Source: Bacteroidota bacterium (GTDB lineage Bacteria > Bacteroidota > Bacteroidia > AKYH767-A > OLB10). From it: a DNA stretch of 64,000 nt. Shown in pieces: positions 1-10,812 of the stretch. The DNA is taken from the NCBI GenBank assembly GCA_016699635.1, contig CP064983.1:372001-436000 (forward strand), given 5' to 3'. A program made the position numbers and the translations under genes. Under the pieces are notes generated by a model that was not told the origin of the DNA, searched no databases, and saw only the letters and a list, made by a program, of their open reading frames with translations. The stretch's first letter is position 1, and every line of letters starts with the position of its first letter.

Positions 1-1298
1 TGCCAACATGATTTATTTCTTTTTGATAACTGAATACACTAACTGGATTGACTATAGTTTCATTGGCGAAACTGCATCTCTTATCAATCAGGATTATTTG
101 ATTACAGGGCTTGTCAGTTTGATTGTAATCAGCAGCATGATCAACAATTTAGAGAGTAAAAAAAATGTAGTCATTTCTACCATCACAGATTCAAGAAACA
201 AACTTGCTATCATCAATAAAGAACTTAAAAAACTTTCATTAGTAGCCAGCAAGACAGACAATGCCGTTGTTATTACTAATGAAAATGGTGTCATTGAATG
301 GGTCAATGATGGTTTTACACGAATAACAGGTTATCAATTTTATGATGCAATAGATCAATCACTGCAAACCTTCTTAAGCGGCCCTGAAACCGACAAGGAA
401 AATCTTGAGGCAGTGCAGAACAGTATGCGAGAATTTAAATTCTGTGACAGTGAACTTTTGCGTTACAAAAAAGATGGAACAACAGTGTGGATGCATGCCA
501 GTATTACACCAATAAGCGACAATGAAAAAATTCTCGCAAGTTCATTTTTATCATGAGTGATATTAACGAACGTAAGAAAGAAATACAGTTAAGCGAATAC
601 TTAAGTGACCTTGAAAAACAAATAAAGAACTTGACAAGTTTGCATATATTGTTTCGCATGATCTGAAAGCACCATTACGTGCCATCGGTAACCTGACTGA
701 CTGGATTACCCAAGACAGTGCAGACAGCCTCTCAGATGAATCGAAAGAAAATTTCCAGATTATTAAAGGCCGGGTAAAACGAATGGAACAACTTATCAAT
801 GCCATTTTGGAATACTCAAAAGCTTCAAAACATAAAGGCACTCAAGAGCTATTTTCATTTAATGAAATTGTACATAATGCTGTTGATTTAGCCGGTGCTG
901 ACAGTAACTGTAAAATAGAAATTTCAGGTGCAATGCCTGAATATTATGGCGATAAAGTTAAATACCAGCAAGTATTCATGAACCTTATCAGTAATGGTAT
1001 TAAACACAATAACAAAGAGCAAAAGCATATTGAAATCAGTTGTCATGAAGAAGGTAAGTTTTGGGAGTTTAAGATTAAAGACAATGGCCCGGGAATTGAC
1101 AAACGATATCATGAAAAAGTGTTTGTAATATTTCAGACATTAAAAGCAAGAGATGAATTTGAATCTACCGGTATTGGCCTTTCTATTGTTAAAAAAATTG
1201 TAGAAGAGGCTGGTGGCAGCATTCGTATTGAATCCACTCCCGGAGAAGGTTCAGCTTTTTCTTTACTGTACCAAAAAACCAGATTGATGCATCCTTAA
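1..1298 (+). CDS. PAS-domain sensor histidine kinase, 5' end outside the window, two frameshifts
   Basis: The frame is open to the left edge, so the N-terminus is missing. A hydrophobic segment near the start is followed by a PAS domain (ENGVIEWVNDGFTRITGY), a HisKA H-box (YIVSHDLKAPLRA, about base 645) and a HATPase_c domain with N-box NLISNGIKHNN, G1 box DNGPGID and G2 box GIGLSIV. It should autophosphorylate on the H-box His; no receiver or cognate regulator follows. The frame breaks twice: one T seems missing from the T-run at 545-549 and one A near 621. Restoring each gives a continuous kinase, so I read this as one gene with sequencing indels. The signal sensed is unknown. Confidence 0.85.
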
Positions 1299-1408
1299 TT
1301 ACAGGAAAAAACAATCAGCAGATTTCACCTTTAGTTTTGTAAGATTTTTGTTTTTCTTTTTGCAACCTGCTTGCATATTCATCGTATGAAATATAAAAAT
1401 TCATAGCA

Positions 1409-1759
1409 ATGAAGCAGAAACAAAAAAAATCTAATAACCTTTCTAAAGTAAAAAATTTCGACTTTGACCATTATCTTAACTTAAGAAAAGCAGAGCGTAT
1501 TAAACTCTTGCAGCAAATGGTTGAAAAACTCGATCCTGCTTCAAGAAAAAATTTCTTTAAGAGTTTACTTCAATATGTTTTGTCAGATGAAGAACTTACT
1601 GCCTTAGCATTTAAAAACAACAGTGGCAAACAAGAAGTAAAAAAATCAAGGGTAGTTGAATTGTCTGATAAAGAAAAAGAAATGCTTGGACAAATTGCCG
1701 ACTATTTTCATGAGTTGGAGTTGATAATGGATTTAGATGAATTACTCATCAATCCATAA
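1409..1759 (+). CDS. Small conserved-looking hypothetical protein (116 aa)
   Basis: Intact ORF of 116 residues with ATG start. The N-terminus is very Lys/Asn rich, the rest predicted alpha-helical and charged, and the C-terminus acidic (ELELIMDLDELLINP). No signal peptide, membrane segment or motif that I recognise. It stands alone between the kinase and a convergent gene on the other strand, 14 bases from that gene's stop. Codon use looks like the neighbours, so it is probably a real gene, but I cannot assign a function. Confidence 0.6.
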   Translation: MKQKQKKSNNLSKVKNFDFDHYLNLRKAERIKLLQQMVEKLDPASRKNFFKSLLQYVLSDEELTALAFKNNSGKQEVKKSRVVELSDKEKEMLGQIADYFHELELIMDLDELLINP

Positions 1760-1773
1760 GAATCATTACATTT

Positions 1774-2271
1774 CTATTTCTTAATAAAATCCGTCTTTAA
1801 TTTTTCAACTATTGACGCCACTGCAGGACACACTAAGGTGTTCTGATAAGTTAAATCCATTATCTGATTGATATTTTTACGGTCAGTATGCGGATACTCC
1901 CTACACGCCTGCGGACGTACCGTATAAATTGAACAATAATTATCTGTTCCTAAAAAAGGACATGGTGAATGATTAAGAACATAATGGCTATCAGAATCAA
2001 GATGTAGGTATTTTGCTACAAAATCTCCCGGTTTTAATTTTAAATGTGCTGCGATTCTTTCAATATCAACATCTCTGAAAATTGGGCTTGTTGTTTTACA
2101 ACAATTGGCACAATCCAGGCAACTGAATTTCTTGAAGAAATTATCACTTTCCTCTCTGAATAAATTATCTAACTGAGGCGATTTAGACTTGGAAAGGTCT
2201 TTCAAAACCTGTTTGTTTTCACGCTTTTTGCTTTGCGCTATTGATAAAAACTTCAACATTTCCTGTTTCAT
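1774..2271 (-). CDS. YkgJ family cysteine-cluster protein
   Basis: Carries the cysteine pattern of the CxxCxxCC (YkgJ, putative zinc/iron-chelating) family: FSCLDCANCCKTTSPIF, then CPFLGTDNYCSIYTVRPQACREYP. These Cys residues probably bind a metal ion or iron-sulfur cluster; the biochemical role of the family is not settled. The reading frame extends to a TTG at 2289, but the ATG at 2271 (MKQEMLKFL) is the better start. Protein is about 165 aa, cytosolic by sequence. Convergent with the small hypothetical gene to the left. Confidence 0.85.
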   Translation of the reverse strand: MKQEMLKFLSIAQSKKRENKQVLKDLSKSKSPQLDNLFREESDNFFKKFSCLDCANCCKTTSPIFRDVDIERIAAHLKLKPGDFVAKYLHLDSDSHYVLNHSPCPFLGTDNYCSIYTVRPQACREYPHTDRKNINQIMDLTYQNTLVCPAVASIVEKLKTDFIKK

Positions 2272-2438
2272 GCACAAGCAAAGAAACAAAATAGTGTCAT
2301 TTTCTTAACTTGTTTTATACCCGTTCAAAAAAATTAAATAATAACTTGCAAAAAGGCATCATTTTTGTTAAAATTGTTGCATGATTTAACTAATTTAATT
2401 TTTTTTAATCACCCTATTTAAAAATTTAACTACCAACT

Positions 2439-2942
2439 ATGCCCAAAACAATTTTTCTAATTCGCCACAGCAAAGCAACTCGCGAGTATTCTCAAATTAA
2501 TGACAGCGATAGACCGCTAACAGAAAAAGGTTGTCACGATACTGAAAAGATGAGTTTGATTTTAAAAGATCACATAAACTCCGTTGATTTAATTTTGACA
2601 AGTACAGCAGTCAGAGCTTATGCATCTGCTTTAATCTATAGCAAACATCTTGGCTATCATCCTAACAATATTCAACTTGAAAAGAACCATATATGACAGG
2701 TTCAAAAGATATGCTTGCCATATTAAAAAGCTTAGATGACCAAATTAACTCTGTAGCTCTAATTGCTCACAATCCGGGTTTAGAGCGGTTGGTGAAATTT
2801 TTTAACTGGTACAGAGAGTTTGCATTTTTCAACCAGTGGTCTAGCAATGATTGAATCTAAGATTGATGCCTGGAATGAACTGAATGCAGGTAATTGCAAC
2901 TTACTCTCATACAGACATCCTAAAGAAACTATTTACAATTAG
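2439..2942 (+). CDS. SixA-like histidine phosphatase, two frameshifts
   Basis: Histidine-phosphatase fold: starts with LIRHSKATRE (RHG-type motif with the catalytic His) and later has VALIAHNPGLERL, the second catalytic His region seen in SixA phosphohistidine phosphatases. Length when repaired is about 167 aa, as in the family. One A is apparently missing near 2680 (Q-L-E-K-E-P-Y-M-T-G-S after repair) and one T is extra in the T-run near 2805. The repaired tail reads GTESLHFSTSGLAMIESKID and ends at 2942. Likely one functional gene with homopolymer errors. In other bacteria SixA removes phosphate from histidine phosphotransfer proteins; the substrate here is unknown. Confidence 0.8.
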
Positions 2943-3018
2943 TTACTAATTGACAAAACAGTTCTGTTGTTTTTCATAACTTTATCTGGTTTTTACAAAC
3001 CTTATTCGTAAAATAACT

Positions 3019-3026
3019 TAGGTTTG
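3019..3026 (+). promoter_or_regulatory. Candidate -7 element upstream of the fadN-like gene
   Basis: TAGGTTTG fits the Bacteroidota -7 consensus TAnnTTTG and lies 24 bases before the ATG at 3051. No clear TTTG -33 element sits at the usual distance, so this is a moderate candidate. A small hairpin (GGTTT / AAACC) at 2988-3001 just upstream may be the end of the previous transcript. Confidence 0.35.
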
Positions 3027-3050
3027 GGTTTTATTTTTTAGATAGTTTTT

Positions 3051-5455
3051 ATGAGAAGAAAAATTGAAAAAGTAGCTGTTCTGGGTTCAGGAATTATGGG
3101 TTCACGAATTGCATGTCATTTTGCAAATGCAGGTTTTAATGTACTGCTATTAGATATTGCACCAAAAGAATTTACAGAAGCTGATAAAAAAGCAGGTTTT
3201 GTTGAAGATAGTCCGAAGTTTCGAAATAAAATTACAGATACTCATTTACAGTCAGCAATAAAAAGTAACCCTTCTCCACTCTATCATAAAAGCTTTGCAC
3301 AAAGAATTTCAATAGGGAATTTTACAGATAATCTAAAAGACATTGCTAACTTCGATTGGATTATAGAAGTAATTATTGAAGATCTAAATATTAAACGAAC
3401 TTTATTCGAACAAGTAGAAAAATTCAGAAAGCCCGGAACACTAATCACATCAAACACGTCCGGAATACCTATTCATTTGATGACAGAAGGTCGCTCTGAT
3501 GATTTTAAAAAACATTTCTGCGGCACACACTTCTTTAACCCTCCGCGTTACCTTCCTCTACTTGAAATCATTCCCACTCAATTTACCGATAAGGATGTGA
3601 TTGATTTTATTTCCCACTTCGGTGATCGCTACTTAGGCAAAACAACTGTTCTATGCAAAGACACTCCTGCATTTATTGCTAACAGAATTGGTGTATTTGG
3701 TATCATGTCATTGTTTCATTCAATGGAAAAAACAGGTCTTTCAGTTTTTGCCATTGATAAACTTACAGGTCCTATAATTGGAAGACCAAAGTCTGCAACC
3801 TTTAGAACAAGTGATGTAGTTGGATTAGACACATTGGTACATGTGGCAAATGATGCTTATAAAAATTTGCCTGATGATGAACAGAAAAATTTATTTGCAA
3901 TTCCTCCATTTATCAATAAAATGATTGAGAATAAATGGCTGGGTGATAAAACCAAACAAGGCTTTTATAAAAAAACAAAAACTGCAGAAGGTAAAACAGA
4001 AATTCTTGAATTGGATTTAACAACTTTAGAATATAAGCCATCAGCTAAAATAAAATTTAAAACATTAGAAAGTACAAAAACTGTTGATGATCTGAAACAA
4101 AGACTTCCTATGTTGCTCTCCGGGACTGATGAAGCAGCATCATTTTATCGTTACATGTTTTTCTCCTTATTCTCCTACGTTTCGCATCGCATTCCTGAAA
4201 TTGCAGATGAAATTTACAAGATTGATGATGCCATGTGTGCAGGTTTCGGTTGGGGAAATCTACCTTCGAAACATGGGATATTCTTGGAGTAAAATCCGTA
4301 GTAGAACAAATGCAAAAAGAAGGTTATAGCATTTCACCATGGGTGACAGAAATGATTAGTAATGGAATAAATTCTTTCTACAAAATTGATAATGGCAAAA
4401 AATCATATTTCGATTTACAGACTAAAAAATTAAATCAACTTCCGGGCGAAGGCAGTTTAGTAATTCTTAAAAACACTTCAAACGAAAAGATTGTCTGGAA
4501 AAATTCCGGCTGCCTGTTACACGATATTGGTGATGGTGTTTTGAATCTGGAATTCAAAACCAAAATGAATACAATAGGTAGTGAAGTATTACAAGGAATA
4601 AATACTGCAATTGATTTTGCAGAAAAAGATTTTAAAGGATTAGTAATTGGAAACGAAGCAGCAAATTTTTCTGCAGGTGCAAATCTGGGTTTGGTTTTTA
4701 TGCTTGCCGTAGAACAGGAATATGATGAACTTGATTATGCTGTAAGAGCATTTCAAAATACCAATATGCGTTTACGCTATAGCAATGTACCTGTTGTAGT
4801 TGCACCTGCCGGCCTTACCTTAGGAGGTGGTTGCGAAATGAGTTTGCATGCAGACAAAGTGCAAGCAGCAGCAGAAACTTACATTGGTCTTGTAGAGTTA
4901 GGTGTCGGACTGATTCCCGGAGGTGGTGGTACCAAAGAATTGACACTTCGTTTTTCGGACTCCATTAAACCCGGAGATATTGAAACAAATGCATTACGCG
5001 ATTTTTTTATGACCATTGCCACTGCAAAAGTTTCAACTTCGGCATTTGAAGCTTACGACTTGCATATTCTTAGAAAAGGTTTTGACAACATTACGCTTAA
5101 CCGAAAAAGACTTTTATCTGATGCTAAAAATGCAGTTTTATCTTTAGCTAATGCCGGATATGTGAGCCCGCAACCAAGACATGATATTCGTGTTTTAGGA
5201 AGACAAGGGCTTGGCGTTATACAGGCCGGTGCAAGTGCTATGCTGGCAGGCAACTACATCAGCCAATACGATCAAATGCTTTCGTTAAAGCTTGGATACA
5301 TTATGTGTGGTGGCAATTTAAGTTCGCCATCTTTAGTATCTGAAAAATATCTGCTTGACTTGGAAAGAGAAGCTTTTCTTTCTTTATTAGGCGAAAAGAA
5401 AACACTTGAGCGCATTCAGGCAATTTTAACTACAGGTAAAGCGTTAAGGAATTAA
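3051..5455 (+). CDS. fadN: 3-hydroxyacyl-CoA dehydrogenase / enoyl-CoA hydratase fusion (FadN type), one frameshift
   Basis: Bifunctional beta-oxidation enzyme of about 801 aa. The NAD-binding 3-hydroxyacyl-CoA dehydrogenase comes first (VLGSGIMGSRIACHFANAGF near residue 11, then GTHFFNPPRYLPLLEIIP), followed by its C-terminal domain (FGWGNLPFETWDILGV) and then an enoyl-CoA hydratase/crotonase domain with the oxyanion-hole segments AANFSAGANLG and LTLGGGCEMSLHADK. This order is that of Bacillus FadN, opposite to E. coli FadB. The frame breaks at about 4265, where adding one T restores the usual P-F-E-T-W motif; I treat it as one gene. The thiolase for the next step is encoded at 6362, on the same strand, with the MORN-repeat gene between. 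Confidence 0.93.
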
Positions 5456-5659
5456 TATTTAATCATTTGTGTCAGCATTTTAAAATTCATGGGTTTTCAA
5501 CAATTTACCTAAGGCCATTATTTGTTTTTCCTCTGAAAAACAGAAATTAAATGAGCTGTTTATAAATGAAAAACATGTAGAAAAACTCTGAATTTCATTC
5601 ATGTTTTGATTAAAAATATTTTATTTTAGCCATTTGAATTACCATACCAATCATAAAAG

Positions 5660-6304
5660 ATGAAAATATTAAAACAACTGTTGTTGTTGTTAATCCTTTT
5701 ACCGGCTTTTGCTTTTGCTCAACGCGAAGAAAAACCAAGATATGCGCCCGGAAGAGAAAAACATCGCAACAAAACAGATGAATTAGGACAGCGGCAAGGT
5801 GTTTGGAAATATTATAATGAAGCCGGTGAATTAAATCAGGAAATTGAATATTTAGATGATGTGAGAAATGGGATAGCAAAAAAATATTATCCCTATGGAA
5901 AGATAATGGAGGAGATAGAGTATGCCAATGGAATAAAAGATGGAGAATACAAAAGATATTATTACAATGGGCAAGCTAAGATGGAAGGTGAATATTTAAA
6001 TGGTAAAAAAAGTGGAACATGGACAACATATTTCAGTGATGGTGAAATACGAAATACAGGTCCATATAAAGTAAATCTCAAAAATGGTTTGTGGAAGGTT
6101 TATGACAGAAAAGGTAAATTAATCAGTCAGGTTGAATATAAGATGGGTGAGGATGCAAAAGCACTGGCAGCTGCTAAGGAAGCTGATGAAAAGGCTAAAA
6201 AGGCTGCAGCAGCTAAAAAAGCAGCTGATGATAAAAAGAAATTACCTCCAGGGGCTAAATTAAAAACACCCTCACCACCACCTTCAACACCGGAAAAGAA
6301 ATAA
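5660..6304 (+). CDS. Secreted MORN_2-repeat protein (YwqK-like)
   Basis: 214 aa with an N-terminal signal peptide ([15 protein letters not shown]). The body has four or more MORN_2-type repeats of the form G-xW-xYY-x-GE-(I/L)x-xxxY (QGVWKYYNEAGEL, NGIAKKYYPYGKI, DGEYKRYYYNGQA, SGTWTTYFSDGEI, NGLWKVYDRKGKL). The tail is Ala/Lys rich then Pro rich (KLKTPSPPPSTPEKK). Such proteins are often labelled 'toxin-antitoxin system YwqK family antitoxin', but nothing here supports a toxin partner; an exported repeat protein is the safer description. It lies between two beta-oxidation genes on the same strand; the link may be positional only. Confidence 0.8.
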   Translation: MKILKQLLLLLILLPAFAFAQREEKPRYAPGREKHRNKTDELGQRQGVWKYYNEAGELNQEIEYLDDVRNGIAKKYYPYGKIMEEIEYANGIKDGEYKRYYYNGQAKMEGEYLNGKKSGTWTTYFSDGEIRNTGPYKVNLKNGLWKVYDRKGKLISQVEYKMGEDAKALAAAKEADEKAKKAAAAKKAADDKKKLPPGAKLKTPSPPPSTPEKK

Positions 6305-6361
6305 ATTTCTTTTGTAATTAGAACCTGCTACCAACACTAATTTATTAAATAGCAAGAACAA

Positions 6362-7537
6362 ATGGATGCATACATCGTAGCCGGATATAGAACTGCTGTT
6401 GGCAAAGCACCAAGAGGAAAATTTAAAAATACAAGACCTGATGATCTTGCAGTAACTGTTATAAAACATCTCATACAATCAGTTCCGAATTTTGATACAG
6501 AATTAATTGATGATGTAATTGCAGGTAATGCCACACCCGAAGCAGAACAAGGCCTCAATATCGGAAGAATGATTTCTTTGATGGGACTTAATACAGTTAA
6601 AGTTCCTGGTATGACCATTAACCGCTATTGTTCATCAGGGCTCGAATCAATTGCTATTGCTTCTGCAAAAATTCATAGCGGCCTAGCTGATTGTATTATT
6701 GCCGGTGGTGTTGAATGTATGTCGCCTATTCCGTTTGGCGGATGGAGGATTGTTCCTAATTATGAGGTGGCGGCAAATAATCCTGAATGGTATTGGAACA
6801 TGGGGTTAACTGCAGAAGCAGTTGCAAAAGAATTTAAAATTAATCGTGAAGATCAGGATCAGTTTGCCTTTCAATCACACCAAAGAGCAATTAATGCCAT
6901 AAAAAATAATTTGTTTAAAGAGCAGATTGTTCCCGTTGAAATCAATGAGACCTATCTTGATGCCAATGAAAAACGGCAGACACATAAAAGTACTGTTGAT
7001 ACTGATGAAGGACCACGTCAGGATACTACAATAGAAAAATTAAATAAATTAAAGCCTGTCTTTGATGCTAAAGGAACTGTTACGGCCGGTAACTCATCTC
7101 AAACCAGTGACGGTGCATCATTTGTACTTGTAGTGTCTGAAAAAATGCTCAAAACGCTTAACGTAAAACCAATTGCACGTTTTGTTTCTTATGCTGTCAG
7201 CGCCATTGAACCGCGTATTATGGGCGTAGGACCAGTTTATGCTATTCCATCAGTTCTGAAACGCGCAGGACTCAAGCAAAATGATATGGAATTAATAGAA
7301 CTCAATGAGGCTTTTGCATCACAATCGCTGGCTGTTATAAGGACCTTAGGATTAAATCCGGAAATTACCAATGTAAATGGTGGTGCAATTGCATTAGGAC
7401 ATCCCTTAGGATGTTCAGGAGCCAAACTTAGTGTTCAACTTCTTAATGAAATGAAAAGAAGAAAGATGAAGTATGGCATGGTCACCATGTGCGTTGGTAC
7501 AGGTCAGGGTGCTGCAGGTATTTACGAATTACTTTAA
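6362..7537 (+). CDS. fadA: Acetyl-CoA C-acyltransferase (thiolase)
   Basis: 391 aa, the usual length of degradative thiolases. The acyl-accepting Cys is in NRYCSSGLES (Cys90), the catalytic His in GGAIALGHPLGCSGA and the second Cys in MCVGTGQGAAG near the end. It should release acetyl-CoA from 3-ketoacyl-CoA, completing the cycle begun by the dehydrogenase/hydratase fusion at 3051. A biosynthetic acetoacetyl-CoA thiolase is the main alternative; the neighbouring fusion enzyme favours fatty acid oxidation. Its stop is 6 bases from the convergent bshC stop. Confidence 0.92.
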   Translation: MDAYIVAGYRTAVGKAPRGKFKNTRPDDLAVTVIKHLIQSVPNFDTELIDDVIAGNATPEAEQGLNIGRMISLMGLNTVKVPGMTINRYCSSGLESIAIASAKIHSGLADCIIAGGVECMSPIPFGGWRIVPNYEVAANNPEWYWNMGLTAEAVAKEFKINREDQDQFAFQSHQRAINAIKNNLFKEQIVPVEINETYLDANEKRQTHKSTVDTDEGPRQDTTIEKLNKLKPVFDAKGTVTAGNSSQTSDGASFVLVVSEKMLKTLNVKPIARFVSYAVSAIEPRIMGVGPVYAIPSVLKRAGLKQNDMELIELNEAFASQSLAVIRTLGLNPEITNVNGGAIALGHPLGCSGAKLSVQLLNEMKRRKMKYGMVTMCVGTGQGAAGIYELL

Positions 7538-7543
7538 GTTTTT

Positions 7544-9154
7544 TTATTTTTCTGCTGTTACCGCAATTTTGAAATTTGTTGGTAGTGGTTCACAAATTTT
7601 ATACAAATCATCAATAAACTGCAATCCATACTTGCTTAAATAAGGAAACACATTTTCTTTTCTTTCTTGCAATTTACCATTTGGGAACAATTGTTTCACT
7701 GTATTTCTGATTTTACAAGTTTCATCAACCTGCTTTTTCTTAAATGCACGTAAAAGTTTTTTCTCTGAAGCCATCAACCGTTTTTCTGTTCGCCTCCACT
7801 CTGCCTTAACATGTTTCTCAAGTGTTATATCAATTGCTTTAAAACGTTGCTCCATTTCTTCATAGCTCCTTTGCAAGGTATCCTTTTCCTCCTTTAGACT
7901 TAGTTCTTCACCATACTTGCTTTTCAATGCAATATTCACAACTTGTTCTGTTGGATGAAACAAATCCTTCCATTCCAAAGCCGATTCATTCAAAACAGTA
8001 GCTTGATCTGCATTCACTACCATCATACCATTACGAAGCACAACCATGGGATAAAAAACTTTCAGCTTATCGAAAATAGATTTTAATTGCAACCAGTAAT
8101 GTACTTCTGCAGGGCCGCCAGTATATGCAATGTTTGGTAAAATTATTTCCTGATATAATGGCCGTAGTACAACATTTGGGCTAAATCGTTCAGGATACTC
8201 ATTGATATGCTTTTTCAATTCATCACTTGAGAAAGATAAACCTGAATCTGCAACTTCAAATCTTTCGCCATTTTTAATTATTCTGCTACGGTCTCCATTG
8301 ACTAAATAAAACAAATTAATTTCTCTTGCATGGATTTGTAATCCATACGCTTTTTCAAAATCAGAAAGATTTTTAAAACAATTAAATGATGTGTTATTGA
8401 ACAAATCGTCTTCAAACAATTTAATTGCTTGTTGCTTGAATCTTTTATCATCTGCATCTATAATCACCAAACCATATTTTGAAAACAAAGAATGTACAAG
8501 GCTTCTGATAGCATTAGCCTGCGTTGCATTTTTTAAATATGCTGTATCAAGTATCGTTGCTAACTCCTGAAAATTATCATTCTTATTTAACTGATTTTTC
8601 AATGCTTCAACAACAGAATACATTCCTTCAGTAGTCATTCTGCCAACAGCACCCTTTTGATTTGTTTGCCATTCTATTTTCGATGTTTCAATATCTATAT
8701 GATTCACTTCTGCAAGGTCGTGATCTTCACTGGCCATCCAATAAACAGGTACAAATTTATAACCGGGATTTCTCTGAGCCAGAAATTCTGCCTGCTTAAT
8801 TACGGTAAGTATTTTATAAATAAAATAAAGTGGACCGGTAAAAATGTTCAGTTGGTGACCAGTAGTGACTGTAAAAGTATTCTCTTCTTTCAAAGATTTA
8901 ATTGCAGAATATGATTTATCCGTCTTCCAATCTGTTTGAAAAATTGTTTCTGAATACTGCTGCTCTAATACTTCGCAAAGCCTGTCACGGTTGGCTTTAT
9001 ACTTTACTCGTTTCTGTAATGCCTCTTTAAAACCTGATTCATCATATTGAAATGATGCATATTCTTTTAAAAAAATATTGTTGTTTAAATAATCAGTAAT
9101 TAATGCAGAATATCCTGCATCAGCAAAAGGTATAGAAGTATTTTGAACAAACAT
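7544..9154 (-). CDS. bshC: Bacillithiol biosynthesis cysteine-adding enzyme BshC
   Basis: About 536 aa, matching BshC length. Family segments include IPFADAGYSALITDYL at the N-terminus, TVTTGHQLNIFTGPLYFIYK, VPVYWMASEDHDLAEVNHI and YTGGPAEVHYWLQLK. The C-terminal third has a helical, Lys/Glu-rich coiled-coil stretch as in known BshC. The enzyme adds cysteine to glucosamine-malate to make bacillithiol, the low-molecular-weight thiol of many Firmicutes and Bacteroidota. An ATG at 9187 is in frame but abuts the T-run of the upstream ribosomal terminator; the ATG at 9154 (MFVQNTSIPF) fits the family start better. No obvious promoter was seen in the short gap, so read-through or a weak promoter is possible. 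Confidence 0.93.
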   Translation of the reverse strand: MFVQNTSIPFADAGYSALITDYLNNNIFLKEYASFQYDESGFKEALQKRVKYKANRDRLCEVLEQQYSETIFQTDWKTDKSYSAIKSLKEENTFTVTTGHQLNIFTGPLYFIYKILTVIKQAEFLAQRNPGYKFVPVYWMASEDHDLAEVNHIDIETSKIEWQTNQKGAVGRMTTEGMYSVVEALKNQLNKNDNFQELATILDTAYLKNATQANAIRSLVHSLFSKYGLVIIDADDKRFKQQAIKLFEDDLFNNTSFNCFKNLSDFEKAYGLQIHAREINLFYLVNGDRSRIIKNGERFEVADSGLSFSSDELKKHINEYPERFSPNVVLRPLYQEIILPNIAYTGGPAEVHYWLQLKSIFDKLKVFYPMVVLRNGMMVVNADQATVLNESALEWKDLFHPTEQVVNIALKSKYGEELSLKEEKDTLQRSYEEMEQRFKAIDITLEKHVKAEWRRTEKRLMASEKKLLRAFKKKQVDETCKIRNTVKQLFPNGKLQERKENVFPYLSKYGLQFIDDLYKICEPLPTNFKIAVTAEK

Positions 9155-9193
9155 ATTTGTGCTATCAGAGAAAATCACTGTAAACATAAAAAT

Positions 9194-9222
9194 AAAAAAA
9201 GGGATGCCGAAACCGACATCCC
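9194..9222 (-). terminator. Intrinsic terminator of the ribosomal superoperon
   Basis: On the minus strand a GC-rich stem (GGGATG...CATCCC, extended by inner G-C and G-T pairs, 9201-9222) is followed at once by seven T residues (9194-9200). It lies 26 bases after the rplQ stop and just before bshC, so it marks the end of the ribosomal transcript. Confidence 0.85.
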
Positions 9223-9247
9223 CTTTAGATTAATTTTTCTGTTGAAT

Positions 9248-9730
9248 TTATTCTTCCGTTGCTTCCGTTGTCTCGCTTCCTGCAGCATCAGCCTTAGCTT
9301 TTGGCTTACGGCCTCTGCGTGTAGTCTTAGCTTTCTTAGCTGTACCTTTTTCTTTTGATGAAGGCATCAACTCATTGAAATCAACTAACTCCATCATGCA
9401 AGTTTCAGCAGCATCACCGGGTCTGAATCCTGTTTTCAGGATACGGGTATATCCGCCCGGACGCTCGTTTACTTTTGGTGCAACTTCTCTGAAAAGCTCA
9501 CTCACCGCTTCTTTATTCTGCAGATAGCTAAAAACTGTTCTGCGCGAATGTGTGCTGTCAGATTTTGACTTGGTAATTAATGGTTCAACATATTTTCTAA
9601 GTGCCTTCGCTTTGGCAACAGTTGTGTTTATTCTCTTATGCAGAATCAATGATGAAGCTAAGTTAGAGAGTAATGCTTCTCTGTGGCTATGTGTTCTGCC
9701 TAAATGATTTATCTTTTTTCCGTGACGCAT
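9248..9730 (-). CDS. rplQ: 50S ribosomal protein L17
   Basis: 160 aa. The N-terminal L17 core is clear ([20 protein letters not shown], and RNxxGGYTRI-like [20 protein letters not shown]). A tail of about 40 residues, rich in Lys and Ala and ending acidic (TEATEE), extends beyond the E. coli length, as is common in Bacteroidota. Last gene of the superoperon, directly after rpoA. Confidence 0.97.
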   Translation of the reverse strand: MRHGKKINHLGRTHSHREALLSNLASSLILHKRINTTVAKAKALRKYVEPLITKSKSDSTHSRRTVFSYLQNKEAVSELFREVAPKVNERPGGYTRILKTGFRPGDAAETCMMELVDFNELMPSSKEKGTAKKAKTTRRGRKPKAKADAAGSETTEATEE

Positions 9731-9755
9731 TTTACGTAATCTTTAAACTATTCAA

Positions 9756-10748
9756 TTATTCTTTATCAAGCATATACTTCTGTATGTTCATACCGAAGGT
9801 AAGGTTTTTGCTGCGAACCAATTCTTCTAACTCTGTAAGTGATTTCTTTCCGAAGTTACGGAACTTCAACAAGTCTGTTTTCGAAAACGAAACCAAATCA
9901 CCCAAAGTTTCAACATCGGCTGCCTTCAGACAGTTCAATGCTCTTACAGAAAGATCCATATCCACAAGTTTCGATTTTAGCAATTGACGCATGTGAAGTG
10001 TGTTCTCATCAAACTCTTCAACCGGAGTCTTAGACTTTGTATCGAGTGTTATTTTCTCATCGCTGAAAAGCATGAAGTGATGAATCAGAATTTCTGCTGC
10101 TTCACGTAATGCTTCTTTAGGATGAATACTTCCATCGGTTGTGATTTCAAGTACCAATTTTTCGTAATCGGTTTTTTGTTCCACACGATAGTTCTCTACT
10201 GCATATTTTACATTCTTTATAGGAGTGTAAATAGAATCAATTGCAACAGTTCCTAATGGATGGCTGTTTGATTTATTTTCTTCTGCAGGTACATATCCAC
10301 GTCCTTTGTCAATGGTCATATCAATAACCAATTTTACAGAAGGATCCATTTGGCAAATAACCAATTCAGGATTTAATACCTGAAAAGCAGAGGTATGTTT
10401 TGCAATATCACCGGCAGTAAATTCTGTTTTACCGTTTACTACAACCTGAACTTTTTCAGAGTCTGTACCTTCAATTTGCTTTTTAAAACGAACCTGCTTA
10501 AGGTTTAGGATAATTTCAGTTACATCTTCAACAACTCCTTTTATTGTTGAAAATTCATGATCAACTCCACTGATTTTAATATTGGTGATTGCATGTCCTT
10601 CGAGTGAAGAAAGCAATATTCTACGTAGAGAATTACCAACAGTAATACCATAACCCGGCTCCAAAGGTCTGAATTCAAACTGACCGAATGTTTCGGTAGA
10701 ATGATTTATAATCACTTTGTCGGGACGTTGAAATGCAAGTATGGCCAT
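9756..10748 (-). CDS. rpoA: DNA-directed RNA polymerase subunit alpha
   Basis: 330 aa, full length. The N-terminal dimerisation domain ([20 protein letters not shown], then [11 protein letters not shown]) and the C-terminal alpha-CTD with its helix-hairpin-helix ([36 protein letters not shown]) are both present. It nucleates core RNA polymerase assembly and contacts upstream promoter DNA. Typical place between rpsD and rplQ. Confidence 0.98.
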   Translation of the reverse strand: MAILAFQRPDKVIINHSTETFGQFEFRPLEPGYGITVGNSLRRILLSSLEGHAITNIKISGVDHEFSTIKGVVEDVTEIILNLKQVRFKKQIEGTDSEKVQVVVNGKTEFTAGDIAKHTSAFQVLNPELVICQMDPSVKLVIDMTIDKGRGYVPAEENKSNSHPLGTVAIDSIYTPIKNVKYAVENYRVEQKTDYEKLVLEITTDGSIHPKEALREAAEILIHHFMLFSDEKITLDTKSKTPVEEFDENTLHMRQLLKSKLVDMDLSVRALNCLKAADVETLGDLVSFSKTDLLKFRNFGKKSLTELEELVRSKNLTFGMNIQKYMLDKE

Positions 10749-10812
10749 TTTATATTTTGTGTTTTATTTGTTTAATTATTTACTGAGTTTTACTGTTCAG
10801 GGTTAGCAAGAA

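Noticed and set aside
6295..6314. A/T-only hairpin at the end of the MORN-repeat gene
   Set aside because: The arms AAAAGAAAT / ATTTCTTTT include the stop codon and are pure A/T with one C-G pair per arm; too weak to call a terminator.
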